NCBI GenBank assembly: GCA_025361705.1
Contig: JANYJW010000051.1
Span: 1 to 64,000 of the forward strand
Source: Gemmatimonas sp.
GTDB taxonomy: Bacteria; Gemmatimonadota; Gemmatimonadetes; Gemmatimonadales; Gemmatimonadaceae
DNA: 64,000 bases
Direction of reading: 5' to 3'
In this document: piece by piece, positions 62,697-64,000 of the stretch
Numbering within the stretch: position 1 is the stretch's first letter
How the letters are laid out: each line of letters starts with the position of its first letter
Notes under the pieces: generated by a model
What the model was told of the DNA's origin: nothing
The model's input: the letters and a program-made list of their open reading frames with translations, nothing else
Databases searched by the model: none
Program-made: the position numbers and the translations under genes

Positions 62697-64000
62697 ATGA
62701 GGTTCGCCAGCCGATGGCTTGGGGTATTGGCGTCGTGCACCGCGCTCGCTGGAACGATGCATGGGCAGGAGATTGCGCTCCGGGGGCGTGTGACCGATGT
62801 CGCCGGACGCCCATTGGCTAACGCGACGATTGTGTTTACGACTTCGACAGGTGAAGCCCCAGTCGTAACAGCATCCGCTGATTCCGGTGATTTCGTTGCG
62901 CGTGTGCGCCGGCAGGACGGGACTGTGGTGATGCTGGTATCGCTCTCGGGGTACCAGAATGCGCAACGACCCGTCGTGTTATCAGGCACGGGAGAAGCGC
63001 TCATTCTGCAGGATGTGCAGCTCCTTCGGCGCGTGCAGTCCATGAAGGCGGTTACGACGTATGGCGTGCAACCGCGCCCCTACCGCGAAGGGCCGGGGTC
63101 ACAGCGGTTGCCAGGCAGCAACGCCGTTCGGCTTTCGAGGGGCGATGGTACACTGGGGGATGTGGACGGCAGCCTTGCTACGTCGCTCGCATTGGTGCCA
63201 GGTGTTTCCATCACCGATGGATCGGTGGAGGGGATAGCCGGTGCATCCGCCTTTGGGCTTGGGTCTGATCAGAACGTGATGACGCTTAATGGCGCGACGG
63301 CGAACGGCCTGACGCTTCCGCGCGATGGCCTCATTAGTACCGTGCGAGTCGCGACCTATGATCCGAAATACGGACGCACCGGCGGTCTCGAAGTGTCCTC
63401 TGAACTGAGAAGTGGCACCACGATCCAATACCAGGTTGCGCGCGTCACGCTTGAGCGCCCCGGACTGCTTGCACCGGCGATGTCTGCGTCGAGCCTCAGT
63501 CCTAGGTATTCTGCAATCGTCAGTTCGGCGACGTCTGGAGCGTTCTCAGGGCAGCGACGATTCTACAACATCGCCGCACAGCTGTCGGAGCTGGCGGGTA
63601 ACTCGCGAAGTCTCTCAGCGCTCCCGGCCGGCACATTGTCGCTGCTGGGCACGTCTCCCGCGGCGATAGCAAGTCTGTTGGCGGCAGGAGCCGCGGTGGG
63701 CCTTCCAATGGGAGTTGGTACGCCTGAGAAGACGGTCTCGGCGGCGTCTGTGGTGGCGCGTGTCGACTTGACGCCCGCAGCGCAGGAGTTCGCAAGCGTA
63801 AACGGTAGCGTGCTCTACCTTCTGACGTCTGCGGCATTCAGGCGTTCGACCGGCGTGGGACTGTCGCCGTTAGGGCTGTCGACGCGCCAGGCGGCGAGCG
63901 ACAGCTACCAAGGGCTGCTCGGCGTCTCCTGGTCACCATACTTCAGGAGCACCCTGGCTGAGACGCGAGCGACGCTCGCGACGGATGCCGATCTGTCCGC
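62697..64000 (+). CDS. Outer-membrane receptor-like protein, carboxypeptidase-regulatory plus plug (3' end outside window)
   Basis: The frame is open from ATG 62697 to the window end: 434 codons with no stop. A signal peptide is followed by a carboxypeptidase regulatory-like repeat (EIALRGRVTDVAGRPLANAT), then a plug-like part with SLALVPGVSITDGSV and FGLGSDQNVMTLNGATANG. After this come beta-strand-rich stretches (GLEVSSELRSGTTIQYQVAR) typical of a TonB-dependent receptor barrel. It probably imports or exports a ligand across the outer membrane, possibly the Cys-rich peptide. Only one gene frame is sensible here. Confidence 0.8.
   Translation, partial: MRFASRWLGVLASCTALAGTMHGQEIALRGRVTDVAGRPLANATIVFTTSTGEAPVVTASADSGDFVARVRRQDGTVVMLVSLSGYQNAQRPVVLSGTGEALILQDVQLLRRVQSMKAVTTYGVQPRPYREGPGSQRLPGSNAVRLSRGDGTLGDVDGSLATSLALVPGVSITDGSVEGIAGASAFGLGSDQNVMTLNGATANGLTLPRDGLISTVRVATYDPKYGRTGGLEVSSELRSGTTIQYQVARVTLERPGLLAPAMSASSLSPRYSAIVSSATSGAFSGQRRFYNIAAQLSELAGNSRSLSALPAGTLSLLGTSPAAIASLLAAGAAVGLPMGVGTPEKTVSAASVVARVDLTPAAQEFASVNGSVLYLLTSAAFRRSTGVGLSPLGLSTRQAASDSYQGLLGVSWSPYFRSTLAETRATLATDADLS

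Overview
The window is GC-rich, about two thirds G+C by eye, and gene-dense. It carries signal peptides, lipoboxes, Tat signals and outer-membrane receptor-like proteins, which point to a Gram-negative cell envelope. A full seven-gene chemotaxis operon, leishmanolysin-like and S9 peptidases, paired kinases and carboxypeptidase-regulatory/plug proteins together suggest Gemmatimonadota. That placement is inferred from the gene repertoire and was not tested by search. I saw no rRNA, tRNA, CRISPR array or insertion sequence.

Layout. 1-5382 (minus): chemotaxis operon cheA-cheW-cheR-cheD-cheY-cheX-cheB, with cheB cut by the window edge. 5746-9111: small HNH nuclease, then nadE followed by an AraC/Ada-type alkyltransferase. 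9111-14213: penicillin-binding protein 1, CHASE3-like/GAF sensor, Ig-like/M8 metallopeptidase lipoprotein, small lipoprotein. 14292-21091: Lon protease with an unusual insertion, diverging from two tandem Ser/Thr kinases that share an undescribed C-terminal module. 21195-26378: plug-only receptor-like protein, two alpha/beta hydrolases, an unrecognised protein, a DEAD-box helicase. 26397-29302: orphan prepilin, small lipoprotein, a SelW-like selenoprotein read through an in-frame TGA, phosphofructokinase, a secreted protein. 29311-34556: DEIH helicase, ECF sigma factor, CGNR regulator, NTPase, thioesterase. 34597-45204: soluble transhydrogenase, IspH, epimerase-like, TerC, cupin, S9 peptidase, a fumarylacetoacetase homologue lacking metal ligands, beta-propeller, methyltransferase, helical protein. 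45271-47223: ABC-F ATPase. 47393-50229: five-gene set with two paralogous four-His membrane proteins flanking another membrane protein and two Rieske proteins. 50361-53180: acyl-CoA dehydrogenase, ACT protein, GNAT. 53293-59153: DUF1080, nucleoside-type MFS transporter, Gfo/Idh oxidoreductase, DUF885, CutC. 59455-64000: AraC regulator, Cys-rich secreted peptide, DsbA-like thioredoxin, beta-propeller and a receptor-like protein cut by the window edge.

Three sets deserve most attention. The first is the 47393-50229 cluster, which reads like a small Rieske/cytochrome-b-type membrane electron-transfer module. The second is the peptide cluster at 60434-64000, where a terminator-like hairpin directly after the peptide gene would make the peptide in excess over its oxidase, propeller and receptor. 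The third is the selenoprotein at 27370, invisible to standard gene calling because its active-site selenocysteine is encoded by TGA. Hairpins suited to termination close many of the transcription units (6154, 14225, 45230, 50287, 59176).
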